Assembly (NCBI GenBank): GCA_900491605.1
Contig: UESW01001675.1
Coordinates: 295,571-359,570, forward strand
Direction of reading: 5' to 3'
DNA from: Calamus simplicifolius
Lineage: Eukaryota > Streptophyta > Magnoliopsida > Arecales > Arecaceae
Length of the DNA: 64,000 nt
Shown here: piece after piece, positions 12,233 through 23,929 of the stretch
How the letters are laid out: each line of letters begins with the position of its first letter
How positions within the stretch are numbered: the first letter of the stretch is position 1
Notes under the pieces: model-generated
Databases searched by the model: none
What the model saw: the letters and a program-made list of their open reading frames with translations, nothing else
Told to the model about the DNA's origin: nothing
Translations under genes and position numbers: made by a program

Positions 12233-12402
12233 TCGCTAAATTTAAATTTTTTTTTTGATTATCTGGTTTATTGAGTCGCTAATGCGTCGCTAATGAGTCG
12301 CAATTTTTTGTTGTCGCGGAGGCGTCGCAATTTGGTCGCAATTTAGCGATGCAAGAATGCATCGCTAAATTTGCGTCGCTATTTCAGTATTTTCTTGTAG
12401 TG
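12233..12402. repeat. CACTA-1 outer subterminal repeats and terminal inverted repeat
   Basis: GCGTCGCTAA-type repeats resume directly after the last minisatellite unit and lead to TATTTTCTTGTAGTG, whose reverse complement begins CACTACAAG. The terminus is the G at 12402. The 3 bp after it (TCG) would be one copy of the target duplication; the other copy is outside the window. Confidence 0.88.
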
Positions 12403-13067
12403 TCGGCCTCGAACTCGGCATCCCCTCGGCCTCGGACTGGAGTCCCCTCGGCTTTGGACTCGGCGTCCCCTCAGCCTCGGACTTGGCATCCCATCGGCCT
12501 CGGCCTCGGACCTGGCATCCCCTCGGCCTCGATCTCGGACCTCATGCCCCCTCTGCCTTGAGTCACCTGATACACCCACGTGGCCCACCAACCGCTTGTG
12601 GCAGTCACGTGGCCCACTACTTGTCTACAACAACGCGTGGCCGCAGCCCGTAACGACGTACGCCTGACACGACGAGGCCCACCTGCCACCTACGGCGCCG
12701 CGCCTGATAGGTGGCTGACGGGGCAAGACACCTCCGACTGCTCAGTGTCGGTTGCTTCCTGTCACTGTCAGTCCGGCCATCTGTCCGCTATCGGACAAGG
12801 GCGCCTTAGAATCAGCCACCTTTTGGAAGCAGGAAAAAGGACCCTCGAACAGGTATAAAACCCACACTCACAATGAGGAAAGGGATCCGAAACTCAAAAC
12901 TCTTTGGCTATCTCTTCCGATAGTTCTTTTCTGTTCCCAAGTTGCTTACTTGAGCATCGAAGGATCCCCACCGGTACAACTGGTCTCCGAGGACTTTCTT
13001 GCAGGAGCTCTTCGAGAAAAAGGATCTTCGTCTCCCGGCATTGGAGGAAGGCGACTTGGCATCAATA
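12403..13067 (+). repeat. Gypsy copy 1 5' LTR, right part
   Basis: Matches the complete LTR of copy 3 (59004-59879) from about 59199 to its end. It includes the CTCGGCCTCGGAC-rich start, the promoter and the 3' end. The LTR end at 13067 reads TCAATA where copy 3 has TCAACA, so the terminal CA is mutated. The sequence after it, GATTGGCGCACCAGG, is the likely primer-binding region. Confidence 0.82.
12854..12860 (+). promoter_or_regulatory. TATA box of gypsy copy 1 LTR
   Basis: TATAAAA lies about 210 bp before the LTR end. The same motif sits at the same place in copy 3 (59665-59671), as expected of an LTR promoter at the U3/R border. Confidence 0.6.
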
Positions 13068-13099
13068 GATTGGCGCACCAGGAAGGGGGCATCAGAGGA

Positions 13100-14731
13100 G
13101 AAAGCTTCGAACCAGTCAGCTGCAGATTATCTTCCCCTGAGCATTCAAGAAGATGGTGATGATGCAAGCACAGGAGATTTCTACCAGCCACGCCGGGAGG
13201 CATCGTCTGAGGATTGACCTACCGGAGGCTGGTCCACTCGCTCCCTAGGAAGGCATCCCCGAACCGCCATCGCCACCGCCGCTGCAGCACTAAGATGATC
13301 GGATCGCCGCCATCACCATGCAAGTTTAATCGCTGGTAGCAGTGGTCCAGGTCCTGCAGCAGCCGGCCGCCACGCAGCGACAGCCGGAGCCACCCTCATT
13401 GGTCCCGGGGGTGGTCCAACCTAACCAGCATTCCTCCTGGGGGAGGTCTCTCATACGGGAGGTTCGTCACCATCACGCTTTGCCCCAACGTCATCGCCAG
13501 GAGGCCTCCAAGAGGTCTCGGTCTCCTCATCATGCCAGTGCTTCCCCCAAGCGGCGGCACGGAAAGGAGGCGGAGCGCACCCGTCTTCACCGCCATCACC
13601 CCTCTCCATTCTTGGAATCTTCAAGGGAGGGGTCCTTTGATGGCCGGATAGCTTGCCGGGCGAGCATCAGCTGGATGAGTACAACCAGCGGCTGAATGAG
13701 CTCAGCCGTCGGATCATCAACCTACTGAAGGCGGATTACGAAAGCTGGCCACCGCTGTCCCGCCGTATTATGAAGGAGCCGATCTCAGCCCGGTTCCATC
13801 TTCCTCAGTTGGACCCGTACGACGAGACCACCGATCCCCTGGACCACCTGGAAAGCTACAAGGTCCTCATGCAGGTCCTGGGGGCAACTGACTCTTTGCT
13901 CTGCATCGCCTTTCCTGCCACCTTGAGGAAGGCTGCCCGAGCCTGGTACTTCCGCTTGCCACCGCAAAGTATCAACTCCTTCCGCCAGCTGGAGAGGGCC
14001 TTCTTGGCCCATTTTGATGCTTGCCAGAAGAATCCCAGAGTGGCGGATAGCCTATTTTCTGTCCAGCAGAAGAGCGGCGAGTCCCTGCAGGACTTCGTCG
14101 CCTGGTTCAAAGAAGCTGCCCTCGAGGTCTACAACCTCGAGGACTTTGTAGCCACTTTGGCCTTGAAGCGAGGGTTCCGCCCCTCCCGTTTTGCCTACTC
14201 CCTCAACAAGAAGCTGCCCGGCTCCTACGCCGAACTCCTGAGCCGGGCACAGAAGTACATCCGTGCCAACGAGGCTGACTCCTCTCGGCGCGAGGCCAAT
14301 GGAAGCTCCGCCAAGAAGTAGACTCGTCCCGAGTCTGCTGAGGCTCATCCTAGGAGGCCCGAGCCTCCCCGCCGACCAGACAACTGTCTATGGGCCCTTG
14401 CACCCAGGGATGGTTCGTTCACTCCTTTGCTCGCCCCAATATCTCACATTCTCCTAGAGATCGAGGGTGAGCCGTACCTTCAGTGCCCTCCTCTGTTGAA
14501 CCCGAAGACTCTCCACAATAAGGATCTATACTGCCGCTTCCACAAAGACCATGGCCACGACACCGATAACTGTCGCTAGCTGAAGAAGGTGATAGAGGAC
14601 CTTATCCAGCATGGCCACCTGGGGAAGTTCGTTTAGAGGGGCAACCCGGGTGTGCCCGGTCCGTTGGTGCCTCCGCCTCCAATGGCCAGCATCGACAATG
14701 CCCCAATTGAGAAGACGGTGGCAATGATCTC
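13100..14731 (+). pseudogene. Gypsy copy 1 gag
   Basis: Structural (capsid-nucleocapsid) polyprotein. The most readable part is 13653-14321, with the retrotransposon gag core: DPLDHLESYKVLMQ, then AARAWYFRLP, then LERAFLAHFDACQ. Near 14526-14590 a Cys/His block (YCRFHKDHGHDTDNC) matches the conserved C-terminal gag motif of Tat-type elements. The N-terminal part is proline-rich and contains DDRIAA. Stops at 14321 and near 14575 and frame changes interrupt it. It is followed directly by the protease frame. Confidence 0.8.
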
Positions 14732-15292
14732 TTGGGGGCAGGCAGCACATCTAAGAGGACGCATGGGGAGGAGGGGTTAGATTCTGTAATTTCCTTTTCT
14801 AAGAGGGACCTAGAGGGGGTGGTCAACAAGAATGATGACAGTGTCGTCGTGTCTATGACGATCGCGAAGCACCTTGTAAAAAGAATTCTAGTTGACAGTG
14901 GAAGCTCGGTGGATGTTTTGAGTTATGATGCATTTGTTCGGATGAACTTGTCTCCTAGCTCCCTTCGGCCGGTCACCACACCCATAATGGGTTTTGCTAA
15001 AGATTCTATGAGAGTTGAAGGGGAAATCACTCTCCCCATCATGATCGGGATGCCACTACGTCAGAGCATGGTCTTCATGAACTTCCTAGTCGTTTGGGTT
15101 CCCCTGACTTACAATGCCATCCTCGGGAGACCCGGTCTGAATCTTCTGGATGCCGTCATTTCCACCAAAAGGCTGCTTGTGAGGTTCCCTACCAGTGAAG
15201 GAGTCGGGAAGATGCGGGGGAGCAGAACCCGCTACCGCTTTGCTACCATATGGCCCCCAGCCCGCAAGGGGCGGTGTCTGCGCCTGCACTAG
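14732..15292 (+). pseudogene. Gypsy copy 1 aspartic protease
   Basis: Retropepsin-like domain that processes the polyprotein. The active-site motif DSGSS is at 14894-14908 (ILVDSGSSVDVLSYDAF). The later conserved AILGRPGLNLLDAV segment, near the end of the fold, is also present. The frame is open for about 186 codons, then breaks before the reverse transcriptase. The active site is intact here but changed to DSRSS in copy 3. Confidence 0.8.
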
Positions 15293-16765
15293 AATCACTC
15301 GACCCTCGTGACTTAGAGAGGAGAGGAGAGCCGATCGAGTACCTACTGACCTTCCCTCTGGGGGAGGACCCGATGAGGACGATCCAGATCGGAAACCCCA
15401 CTTCCAGAGGAGGCGCACGACCAGCTTCTCGCTTTTCTGCGAGCCAACTCCGACATCTTTGCATGGTCGGCGTCCGATATGCCGGGCATCCCCGAGGAGG
15501 TTATTACCCACTAGCTCAACATCAAACCAGAATATCGGCCCATCCAGCAGAAGAAGAGGAGTTTCGCCTCTAACTGCCAGAAGGCCATTGATGAGGAGGT
15601 TTGCAAGCTAGTGGCTGCTGGCCAAATCCAGGAGGTCCACTACCCTGACTGGCTAGCCAGCATCGTGATGATCCGCAAGACTAGAGGGAGCTGGAGGATG
15701 TGCGTGGACTTCACTGATCTCAATAAGGCATGCCCCAAGGACAGCTTCCTGTTGCCCCGGATTGACCAGCTGGTGGACGCCACATCCGGCCATGAGACCC
15801 TCAGCTTCATGGACGTATTCTTAGGGTACAACCAGATCAAGATAGATCCGGCGGATGAAGAAGCTACCTCATTCGTGACCGAGAAGGGGATATACTGCTA
15901 TAAGGTGATGCAGTTTGGATTGAAGAATGCGGGAGCTACCTATCAGAGGCTGATGAATAAAGTCTTTAAGGACCAGATCGGGCGCAACATGGAAGTGTAC
16001 GTGGATGACATGCTGACCAAGAGTACCCGAGCCGCTGACCATGTTGCCGACCTTGCGGAGACCTTCGGTAATCTCCGCCGGTACCAGATGAGGCTGAACC
16101 CTCGCAAGTGTGCCTTTAGGGTGATAGCAGGCAAGTTCTTGGGCTTCCTGGTAATGCAAGGGGGGATTGAGGCAAACTCTGATAAGATTCGAGCTATCCT
16201 AGACATGAGGCCCTCAGCCAATAAGAAGGAGGTGCAGCGCCTGATCGGGAGAGTGGCCACCTTGAGTCGTATATTGTCCAAGTTGGCAGAGAGTTGCCTA
16301 CCTTTCTTTAAGGCGTTGCACAAGGTCAATGGCTTCGAGTGGATGAAGGAGTGCCAAAAAGCCTTCGAGGAGTTAAAGGAGTTTTTATCCACTCCATCAT
16401 TGCTGTCCAAGCCAAGGAGTTGGGAGGAGCTTTTTCTATATCTGGCAGCCTCCCCCGAGGCCGTCAGCTCCGTTCTTGTCTGCATGGACGTTGATGGGAC
16501 ACAGAAGCCAGTCTACTACACTAGCAAGGTGCTTCATGATGTGGAGACCAGGTATTCTAGAATCGAAAAGATCATCTTTGCCCTGATCATCTCCGCTCAA
16601 CGTTTCAGACCCTACTTCCAAGCTCATCCGATTGTGGTCCTCATGGACCAGCCCCTCCGGACTATTTTATCTCGTCCTGACACCTTCAGCCGACTTGCGA
16701 AGTGGGCCATCAAGCTGGGGGAGTTTGACTTGTCTATCCGACCGAGGTTTGCTATGAAGTCCTAG
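15293..16765 (+). pseudogene. Gypsy copy 1 reverse transcriptase and first RNase H
   Basis: The open segment 15611-16765 covers the RT fingers and palm: WRMCVDFTDLNKACPKD, then FGLKNAGATYQRLMNK, then the catalytic YVDDM at 15997-16011. It continues through the connection and the Ty3-type RNase H (PVYYTSKVL ... RYSRIEKI). The N-terminal part (15293-15610) is frameshifted and has stops. The segment ends in TAG within MKS*VLADF, where copies 2 and 3 keep a CAA or CAT codon at that position. In the living element this enzyme copies the RNA genome into DNA. Confidence 0.88.
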
Positions 16766-17434
16766 GTGTTGGCCGATTTCTTGGTTGAGCGCACCTGGGC
16801 CGAGGAGCATTCGAAAGAACCACACATGGAGTTCCCCATGACGGCGGAGGCTGGAGAGGAAGACTGGATCCTTCATGTAGATGGAGCATCAAACTCTCAG
16901 GGGAGTGAAGCTGGGCTCATTCTTGCAAGTCCTGAGGGGGAGGCAGTGGAGTATGCTCTCCAATTCCTTTTTCTTGCCACCAACAACCAAACAGAGTATG
17001 AAGCCCTGCTGGCGGGGATGAAGTTGGCCAAGGAGCTCGGGGCGGGGTGTCTAAGGGCTTTCACTGACTCTCAGCTTGTCTCTGGATCAGTTGCTGGGGA
17101 GTACGAGGCCCGAAATCTAACCATGTCCCATTACTTGAGTAAGGTCCAATCCCAAGCCTTTCATTTTGCTTACTTCCATGTCAGTTACATTCCCAGAGGA
17201 GAGAACGCCAGGGCTGATGCACTCTCCCATTTGGCCACCTCAGCCGACAGGACCTTGGGAAGAATGTATGCAGAGCATCCGGAGGTTCCAAGCTTTGAAG
17301 CCATAGAAGAGGTCCTACCAGTTGCACAAGATCCCTCTTGGATGGACGCTTACATCTGGTATCTTATCGATGGTGCCCTCCCCGAAGACCCAGCTGAGGC
17401 CAGGCTGCTCAACAGTGAGCTCCAAAGTTTTTGA
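16766..17434 (+). pseudogene. Gypsy copy 1 second RNase H (Tat-type) and integrase N-terminal linker
   Basis: Begins VLADFLVERTWAEEH. The second RNase H follows: ILHVDGASNSQGSEAGLIL with its first catalytic Asp, then NNQTEYEALLAGM with the Glu, then LRAFTDSQLVSG with an Asp, and ENARADALSHLAT at its end. Two RNase H domains in one polyprotein separate the Tat lineage from other gypsy elements. The frame is in phase with the RT segment, interrupted only by the TAG at 16763-16765. It ends at the TGA at 17432-17434, after which the integrase frame shifts. Confidence 0.85.
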
Positions 17435-17990
17435 TGATGGAAGGGCGGCTCTATCGAAGGTCATTCTCATACCCGATCCTCAAGTGCGTCGACCCGATAG
17501 AAGCTGATTATATCTTGAGGGAGATCCATGAAGGCATATGCGAGAGTCATCTGGGGGGCAGAGCTCTAGCATATAAGGCCCTGCGCCAAGGATACTACTA
17601 GCTGACGAAGAGGAAGACGCCGCCAAGCTTGTTAGAAGGTGTGATAGCTGCCAGCGGCATGCCAACATCCAGCGGCAGCCGACCTCTCAGCTGAGCCCAT
17701 TGGTGGCCCCCGAGCCTTTTGCTCAGTGGGGGATGGACATCCTGGGACCGTTTCCCCCAGCCTTCGGTCAGCGCAAGTTCCTTCTGGTAGCCGTTGACCA
17801 CTTCACCAAATGGATTGAGGCTGAGGCACTGGCTAAGATCACCGAAGGCAAGGTGAGGTCCTTTTTCTGGAAGTCTATAATCTGCAGGTTCGGACTGCCA
17901 CATACCCTCGTCACCGACAACGGCCGATAGTTCGATAATACACCCTTCAGAGGATTCTACACCGAGCTGGGCATTCAATAGCGGTTCACC
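17435..17990 (+). pseudogene. Gypsy copy 1 integrase, N-terminal and core part
   Basis: The zinc-binding region (DYILREIHEGICESHLGG, then RRCDSCQRHAN in a shifted frame) is followed by the catalytic core: WGMDILGPFPPA near 17730, DHFTKWIEAEAL near 17800, and TLVTDNGR ending at a TAG at 17930. It stops at 17990, where CACTA-2 is inserted; the rest is at 24510-25087. Stops and a frameshift near 17610 show that it was already decaying or has decayed since. Confidence 0.85.
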
Positions 17991-18310
17991 CACTACAAGA
18001 AATTCATGAAATAACGACGCCATTTAGCGACGCAAATTTTTGTTGCGAAATAATGACAAAATTGCGACGCAATTGCAACCCATAAAATCTGCGACGCAAT
18101 TTAGCGACTCATTAAATCAGTCGCTAATTAGCGACTGATTTAGCGACTTCAAAAATATTTGCTGCAAAATAGCGACTCATATATTGACGCATCGTTATGC
18201 ATCGCTATTCAACGACGCAATTTCATGTGACTCATATATTGACGCATCGTGTTGCATCACTAAACAGCGACGCATTAGCAACGAATAAGCGTGTGTTGCT
18301 AAATAGGGTT
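17991..18310. repeat. CACTA-2 left terminal inverted repeat and subterminal repeats
   Basis: The terminus at 17991 is followed by at least ten copies of motifs such as TTAGCGACGCAAATT, GCGACTCATTA and ATTGACGCATCGTT in both orientations. Confidence 0.88.
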
Positions 18311-18337
18311 TTAGGGTTCTGTGATTCAGGGATTTGG

Positions 18338-18883
18338 ATTTCAAGCTCTACATGGAAGCTGTTTGTTTGTGCTATATATTGCCAATCAGTTAAGGAATCA
18401 GTAAAGGAAAAACGACATCCCAACAGCACTATATGAAGCTAGATTCGACGACGCTTTTAAAAGAGAAGCTGCTCTGCTGATTTAGCTTCTAATGAAGATT
18501 TTACTAATAAGAATCATTGTAGAAAGGAAACTATGAACTGGGACAGTTAGGAAGATAAGTTATCTTCAATTCAAAAGATTTCAAGCTATGCATGGAAGCT
18601 GTTTGTGCTATATATCGCCAATCAGTCAAGGAATCAGTACAGGGAAATCGACATCCCAACAGCACTATAGGAAGATATGCTATCTTCAATTCAAAAGGAT
18701 TTCAAGCTCTGCATGGAAGCTGTTTGTGCTATATATTGCCAATCAGTAAAGGAATCAGTAAAGAAAAAATGACATCCCAACAGCACTATATCATGCTGGA
18801 TTCGACGATGCTCCTAAAAGAGAAGCTGTTGATTTAGCTTCTAATGGAGATTTTGCTAATAAGAATCATTGTAGAAAGAAAAT
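18338..18883. repeat. Three direct repeats in CACTA-2
   Basis: Copies at about 18338-18530, 18576-18690 and 18698-18883 share ATTTCAAGCTCTACATGGAA, then GTGCTATATATTGCCAATCA, then CATCCCAACAGCACTATA. Copies 1 and 3 also share a GATTCGACGA segment and an AAGAATCATTGTAGAAAG end. Copy 2 is a shorter version. No open frame runs through them. Confidence 0.82.
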
Positions 18884-18944
18884 TTGCGTCGCTAAACAAT
18901 GACGTGGAGGAAGAGGCTTCCGATGGGAAAGAGATCATACCCAG

Positions 18945-19850
18945 GCTCAAGGCTTTTGATGAGTTGCATTTCTTGGGAGTCTCCATCGATCGGGGCGGAA
19001 GAGGTTCCTATGACCTTTTTCAGCGTGGTCTCTTTATAGCCAGCAGCGCCGGCCATGGGAAGGAAGCGAACATGTAACATCACGGCCGTACGTCACCCCG
19101 TGGCTCCAGTCAAACGAGCGACATAAATTTCTTCATATATTTCGATATATAAAATTATCACTATATAATATTATATATAATAAACTATAATAATTACTAA
19201 ATAAAAATAATATTATTATAAATTATTAATTTTTAGCGATGCATTCGAAATGCATCGCTGTTTAGCGATGCAAATATACGTCGCTAAACAGCAACGCCAT
19301 CAAATGCGTCGCTAAACAACAACGCATTTGAATGCATCGCTAATTTAAATTTAGGGTTTTAGGGTTTTAGATTCGAGCACAACGTGGCAATGCCGGTGCA
19401 CACCATTCAACAGGGGCAGACCAACCAACCCAGCCCAATGTACAACTATAGGCTTTTTAGGTTTAAGGATTCTGATGAGTTGTGTTTCTTGGGAGTCTCC
19501 ATCGGTCGGGGCGGAAGAGGTTCTCCTATGACCTTTAGCGCGGTATCTTTATAGCCAGCAGCGCCGGCCACGGGAAGGAAGCGGACATGTAACATCGCGG
19601 CCGTACATCACCCGGGGCTCCAGTCAAACGAGCGACATAAATTTCTTCATATATTTTGATATATAAAATTATCACTATATAATATTATATATAAACTATA
19701 ATAATTACTAAATAAAAATAATATTATTATAAATTATTAATTTTTAGCGATGCATAAATGCGTCGCTATATTTGCATCGCTAAACAGCAATGCATTCGAA
19801 ATGCGTTGCTAAACAGCAACGCATTTGAATGCATCGCTAATTTCAATTTA
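18945..19850. repeat. Duplicated segment of about 400-500 bp in CACTA-2, with a possible captured promoter
   Basis: 18945-19375 and 19465-19885 are the same sequence. Each has TTCTTGGGAGTCTCCATCG, GCCAGCAGCGCCGGCCA, ACATGTAACATC and an AT-rich tail, and each ends in GCGATGCAT-type subterminal repeats and a TTTAGGGTTTTAG-like stretch. A partial third copy of the middle is at 20445-20640. Read on the minus strand, each full copy contains GGCTATAAAGA, a plausible TATA box, next to GC-rich sequence. It may be a captured host promoter fragment; the source is unknown. Confidence 0.72.
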
Positions 19851-19885
19851 GGGTTCTAGGGTTTTATAGTTTGAGGGTTTTAGAT

Positions 19886-20640
19886 TCGAGCACAACGTGG
19901 CACCGCCGGTGCACACCGTTCAACAGGACGGACCAACCAACCCAGCCCATTGTACAACAACGGGCTTTTTAACTGCAACAACTTAAATATACGCTCTTGG
20001 AGCTAGAGTTACCTCGGCTGCTGGCACCAAACTTGCCTTGCAATATTGGATCCCCTTGTTAAGGGATTTAGATTGAACTAGATTGTACTCAATCCAATTA
20101 CCGGACTCGAATAGTCGGCCGGTATTGTTATTTATTGTCACCACCTCTCCATGTCATGATTGGGTAATTTGCGTGCATGCTGGCTTACTTAGATGTGGTA
20201 GCCATTTCTTAGGCTCCCTCTCCTGAATCGAACAGTAATTTTTCATCACCCGTCACAATATCATGCATGGTAGGCCCCTACCCGTCTCCTGATTTAGGGA
20301 AAATACGTACGGGAGCGGCACAAGGCCGAGGTGGACCGTCCGATCGGCCACCTAGGAGAGGTAACCCGCGATAAGAGATCAAAGGGCCACCGAGGGCGAC
20401 GGAGGGGAGAAAGGGCCAGCACCGCCGCCCACAGAAGGTTCCCGAAGGAAGCAGACATGTAACATCGCGGCCACCCACGTCACCCCGGGCCTCCGGCAAA
20501 TGAGCGGCATAGATTACAATATATCAATATATAAAATTATCATTATGTAATATTAAATATAATAAACTATAATAATTACTTAATAAAATTAATATTATAA
20601 AATAAATATTTTAAATTATTTAGCGATGCATTAAATTTGC
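19886..20640. other. CACTA-2 internal sequence, possible captured gene fragment
   Basis: Single-copy-looking sequence up to about 20440, with a GC-rich stretch (20275-20500) that is open on the minus strand for 73 codons but matches nothing I recognise. It runs into the third, partial copy of the duplicated segment. CACTA elements often carry such fragments of host genes; I cannot identify the donor. Confidence 0.35.
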
Positions 20641-20845
20641 GTCGCAAAATTGTGACTCATTAGCGATGCAATTTTGCATCGCTAAATTCCTGCCAAGACG
20701 AGGTTAAGGCGGCAATTTAGCGACACAATTAGTGGTGCAACTAATTGCGTTGCTAATTAGTGATGCAATCAGCGATGCACTGTGTGCATCGCTGATTAGC
20801 GACGGATTAGCGATGAAATAATGCGTTGCTAATCCTAATTAATAA
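20620..20845. repeat. Internal cluster of GCGACGCAA-type repeats in CACTA-2
   Basis: About a dozen GCGATGCA/GCGTCGC motifs far from either end of the element. Their internal position suggests nested or duplicated CACTA ends. Confidence 0.75.
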
Positions 20846-21430
20846 ACCCCCCTTCTTCTTCCTCACGATTTCTCCCCCCCACCCCCAACCGGTCTCCCTC
20901 CCTCTTTCTCCTCCTCCCTCTTTTCCATCTCTGGTGGCACTTCGGTGGCTCTCCGGCACCCGACCACCTCGCCGGCGACCCTATTTCCGGGTAAACCCCC
21001 CTCCATCCCCTCTCCCCCCCCCATCTCCCCCATTCCCCCCCCCCCCCCCCCCCTCCCGTTGCCGGCCACGGCCGTGGCCGTGGCCATCGTCTTTGGCCAT
21101 GGTCGTGGCTTGGCCATGCTGGCCAGGCCACTGTTAAAAAAAAAAGGGTGGGGAGGGGGGGGGCATGGGAAAGGCCATGGCTGTCATCTCCGGCCACGGC
21201 CATGGCCTGGCCATGGTGGTCAGGCCATCGTTAAAAAAAAAAGGGGCGGGGGGTTTTCCCCACCCCTCCACCCCCTCCTCATCTCGTTAAAAAAAAGGGG
21301 TTCCCCCCCCCCTTGTCGGCCACGACAATGTCCGTCATCGCTGGTCACGGCCGCGCACGGCCGTGGCCGGGTGGCTGCTAGCCGCGGCCTGGCCATGGAG
21401 GCCGATCCATGGGCAAAAAAAAAACTTTCA
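20846..21430. repeat. Pyrimidine-rich and GGCC-rich repeats in CACTA-2
   Basis: First CCCTCCCTCTTT-type and long C runs (about 17 C near 21036-21053), then GGCCACGGCCGTGGCCGTGG-type words and three A tracts followed by G-rich sequence. This is the counterpart, in reverse order, of 6195-6842 in CACTA-1. Confidence 0.78.
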
Positions 21431-22150
21431 AACCCTCCTAGAAGCTCCGTTCAGCTATTTATTAATTAAAACAAAAAATTTATTATAAAATATTATTTTA
21501 TAATATTACAAAATATATTGCATAACTAATTTTATTGATTAAATTATTTAATTAATATTATTAAAAATATTTTAGTAAGTTGTTTTGATATTTTTATCTT
21601 AATAATTTATTCAATCATATATTATATCACTTAAATTTAAAAAACCCCTATAGTAATATCATTATATATAATAATAATATATTACAATAAAATTAGAATA
21701 CACTATAGTATTATATTAATATTTTATAAAAAATTATATTATGTGATATTATAATATATAATATAATGATTTTATAATATCATTATATTGAACTATTTTG
21801 TGTTTGATTGAATTTTAAAATCAAATCAAAATAGTTTTCTTCATGCATGTCATATTGTAAGAATGTTGTTATAAGTTAATGTTACAATATTAAATTTAAT
21901 ATTATATCCATAGTCACCCATAAAAAAATTATAATAATAATCTCACTATAAATTAACATGAAATTATGATATAATTCAATATTAGGATTTTTTGTTATAA
22001 AATATGAAAAATAAAATTTATTACCCCTTTAACTTATAATATTTACTGTGATCATAAAAAAGTATGTTTATGATAATTATATTATGCCATAATATTAATA
22101 ATATCATATTATAATATATATTAACTTATATATATTATAATATGATATTG
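21431..22150. other. AT-rich spacer in CACTA-2
   Basis: Very AT-rich, with many TATAATAT-type words and no reading frame or gene. It ends where the remnant of the transposase gene begins, so the deletion that removed the transposase has its breakpoint near 22150. Confidence 0.6.
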
Positions 22151-22152
22151 AG

Positions 22153-22255
22153 GATGCAAATGTTCGATTTCCTTCCGATGATAAAGACACAGAATCATAA
22201 TTCGATACGGCATCGGATGTTGAACCAATATTTGACGAAACAAATGACACTGATT
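22153..22255 (+). pseudogene. Remnant of the TNP2 transposase 3' end
   Basis: Encodes DANVRFPSDDKDTES, a stop, FDTASDVEPIFDETNDTD and then the natural stop. This matches the last 34 codons of the CACTA-1 transposase (1473-1575 on the minus strand). The rest of the gene is missing, so CACTA-2 is an internally deleted relative of CACTA-1. Confidence 0.88.
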
Positions 22256-22362
22256 AAGCATAGAGGTTTATTCAATTTCAATTTATTTTTATAAGTGCTA
22301 AATTTTTTTCATATTTAATCATTATTCATAATTATATTGCATGGTTCTTTAGTATTTTCAGT

Positions 22363-23813
22363 ATGTCGGGCCGAGATAGATCTTTTGTCTATGGACAGAG
22401 CAAGCAGGGACGTGGCCCTGCCGCATTAGATCACTTCATGAGCATTGGAGATGGAGAGTTCAGATCTATAGCCTTCGAGTCTCATAGCCGATCGGTACAG
22501 ACATATGAGAGTTCATCCCATGTTGGCCGCACCGTACTTCGACTGGATGTTGGTGGGCAGTAAGTATATAATAATTGTAAATATATGTTTATGTGTTACC
22601 GGGCATTTACTTATAAATATGAATTTTTTTGCAGCTTTATTGAGCAGCAATCTGTATCGAGCCAGATCAGCTCCATATTCTAATTCGTGCTGATCCCATT
22701 GGCTACGATTGGCATCATGTATCTGCGGCCATGAGGGAGTTTTATATTTCAGAGTTTCAGGTAAACTTATTAAATACAATTTATTACTGATTTAAAATAA
22801 CTTAATCTTGATATATTCTTAAACTAACTATTTATTTAAATGCAAAAAAAGTTTACGTGGGACTCAACCATCCATGATGCCGTTAGGGCAGCATGGAATG
22901 CTCTTGCGGCACGCCGATACTCCGACATGCTTCATCGTTGGAGGAGATCGGGTGATCGCCCTGTGCATGTGCCGGAGGGTATTTGGCATGACTGGCAGCA
23001 GGTGTGGCAGTCTAAGGCTTGGTAAAGGAGGTCCGCATCAACCACCACGAACTGCCGATCCGAGAAGGCCAGTCGTGGCAGAGTCTCTCATGCCACACTG
23101 CGGGGTCCATTTCCATTCAAGAGCACAGACGCCGTATGATAAGAAAACATAAATAATTTAATTACTAATTTAGTCATTTGCAAATACTTACATTTATATT
23201 ATTTCTTCTGCTTTTGTAGTCTGAGCAGGAGGGCAGAGATCCTAGTGAGTTTAACCTATTCAGGGCGACACACACCAGGAAGGATGGTACCTGGGTCGAT
23301 GTACGATCATAGGAGGTTGCGGTAAGAAATTTGGCTTATGTTATAACTGTTTAATTTCTTAACCTTTATTCAAGTTCGTATAATGATTCATTTATTGTTA
23401 ATTCTATAATTCAAAGGCACGAGTCGAGGAGCTTCAGCCCCAGGCATCGTAGGTCGACTTCACTGATGGGGGACCGCCCGTCGAACCCATCAAACTCTTA
23501 GCAGAGGAGAGTCGACGTGTGCTTTTGGTAGCTGTTGGTGCCCAGCCGTGAGACTGTAGGGTCTACGGTCTGGGCGCGCTAAAGCTTCTAGATATTTTCC
23601 TGGCTCAACTTCGCACTATTCTAGCGATATTCCTCCTGATCGTTTAGACGATATTCGAAGATCTATTATGGAGAAGGTTCGGCAAGAGGTTCGGCAGGAG
23701 CTTGCAGACATGAGAGAGCAGATGCGTCATATGCAAGATTTAGTTTGCCAAATGTCACAGGGTTCATTCCAGCCTTCGCAGCCTTCCCGTGATCGTGACA
23801 GTGCAGATTCTTG
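22363..23813 (+). pseudogene. CACTA second gene (plant transposase Ptta/En/Spm, Transposase_24-type)
   Basis: Homologous to 1-1368. Exon 1 (22363-22561) begins MSGRDRSFVYGQ and ends before GTAAGT. Exon 2 follows TTTTTTTGCAG near 22634 and ends before GTAAAC at 22760. Exon 3 (from about 22848) has KKFTWDSTIHDAVRAAW and HVPEGIWHDWQQVWQSKAW. Exon 4 (about 23220-23321) has FRATHTRKDGTWVD. Exon 5 starts near 23418 with VEELQPQ and runs to about 23813. Stops occur in exons 2, 3 and 5 (for example after QSKAW, where CAG has become TAA or a frame shift occurred). The family is an accessory CACTA protein. Confidence 0.8.
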
Positions 23814-23929
23814 ATGTATTTTTTTTCTATTTTATGTATCCAAATTTTCATTATTAATAAAATAAAATTTTAGGCGTTATCGAAAATTTTGTGATGAATG
23901 TTTCAATCAATATTTTTGGATATTTAGCG

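Larger units (their letters stand above)
1..12402 (-). mobile_element. CACTA (En/Spm-type) transposon CACTA-1, one end outside the window
   Basis: The right terminus at 12391-12402 reads as a CACTA terminal inverted repeat on the minus strand (CACTACAAGAAAATA). Inside it lie subterminal GCGACGCAA-type repeats, then a transposase gene and a second gene, both on the minus strand, in the usual CACTA order. The other terminus is not in the window: alignment with CACTA-2 places position 1 opposite about 23700, so roughly 0.8 kb is missing. The element interrupts the LTR of gypsy copy 1, which resumes at 12403. At more than 13 kb it is long for a CACTA element; about 4.3 kb of this is an 85-bp minisatellite. 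Both genes are broken, so it is not autonomous now. Confidence 0.88.

Noticed and set aside
19354..19376. TTTAGGGTTTTAGGGTTTTAG, like plant telomere repeat
   Set aside because: Only two or three degenerate units; similar short stretches recur with the duplicated CACTA-2 segment (18305-18322, 19851-19885). It is not an interstitial telomere array.
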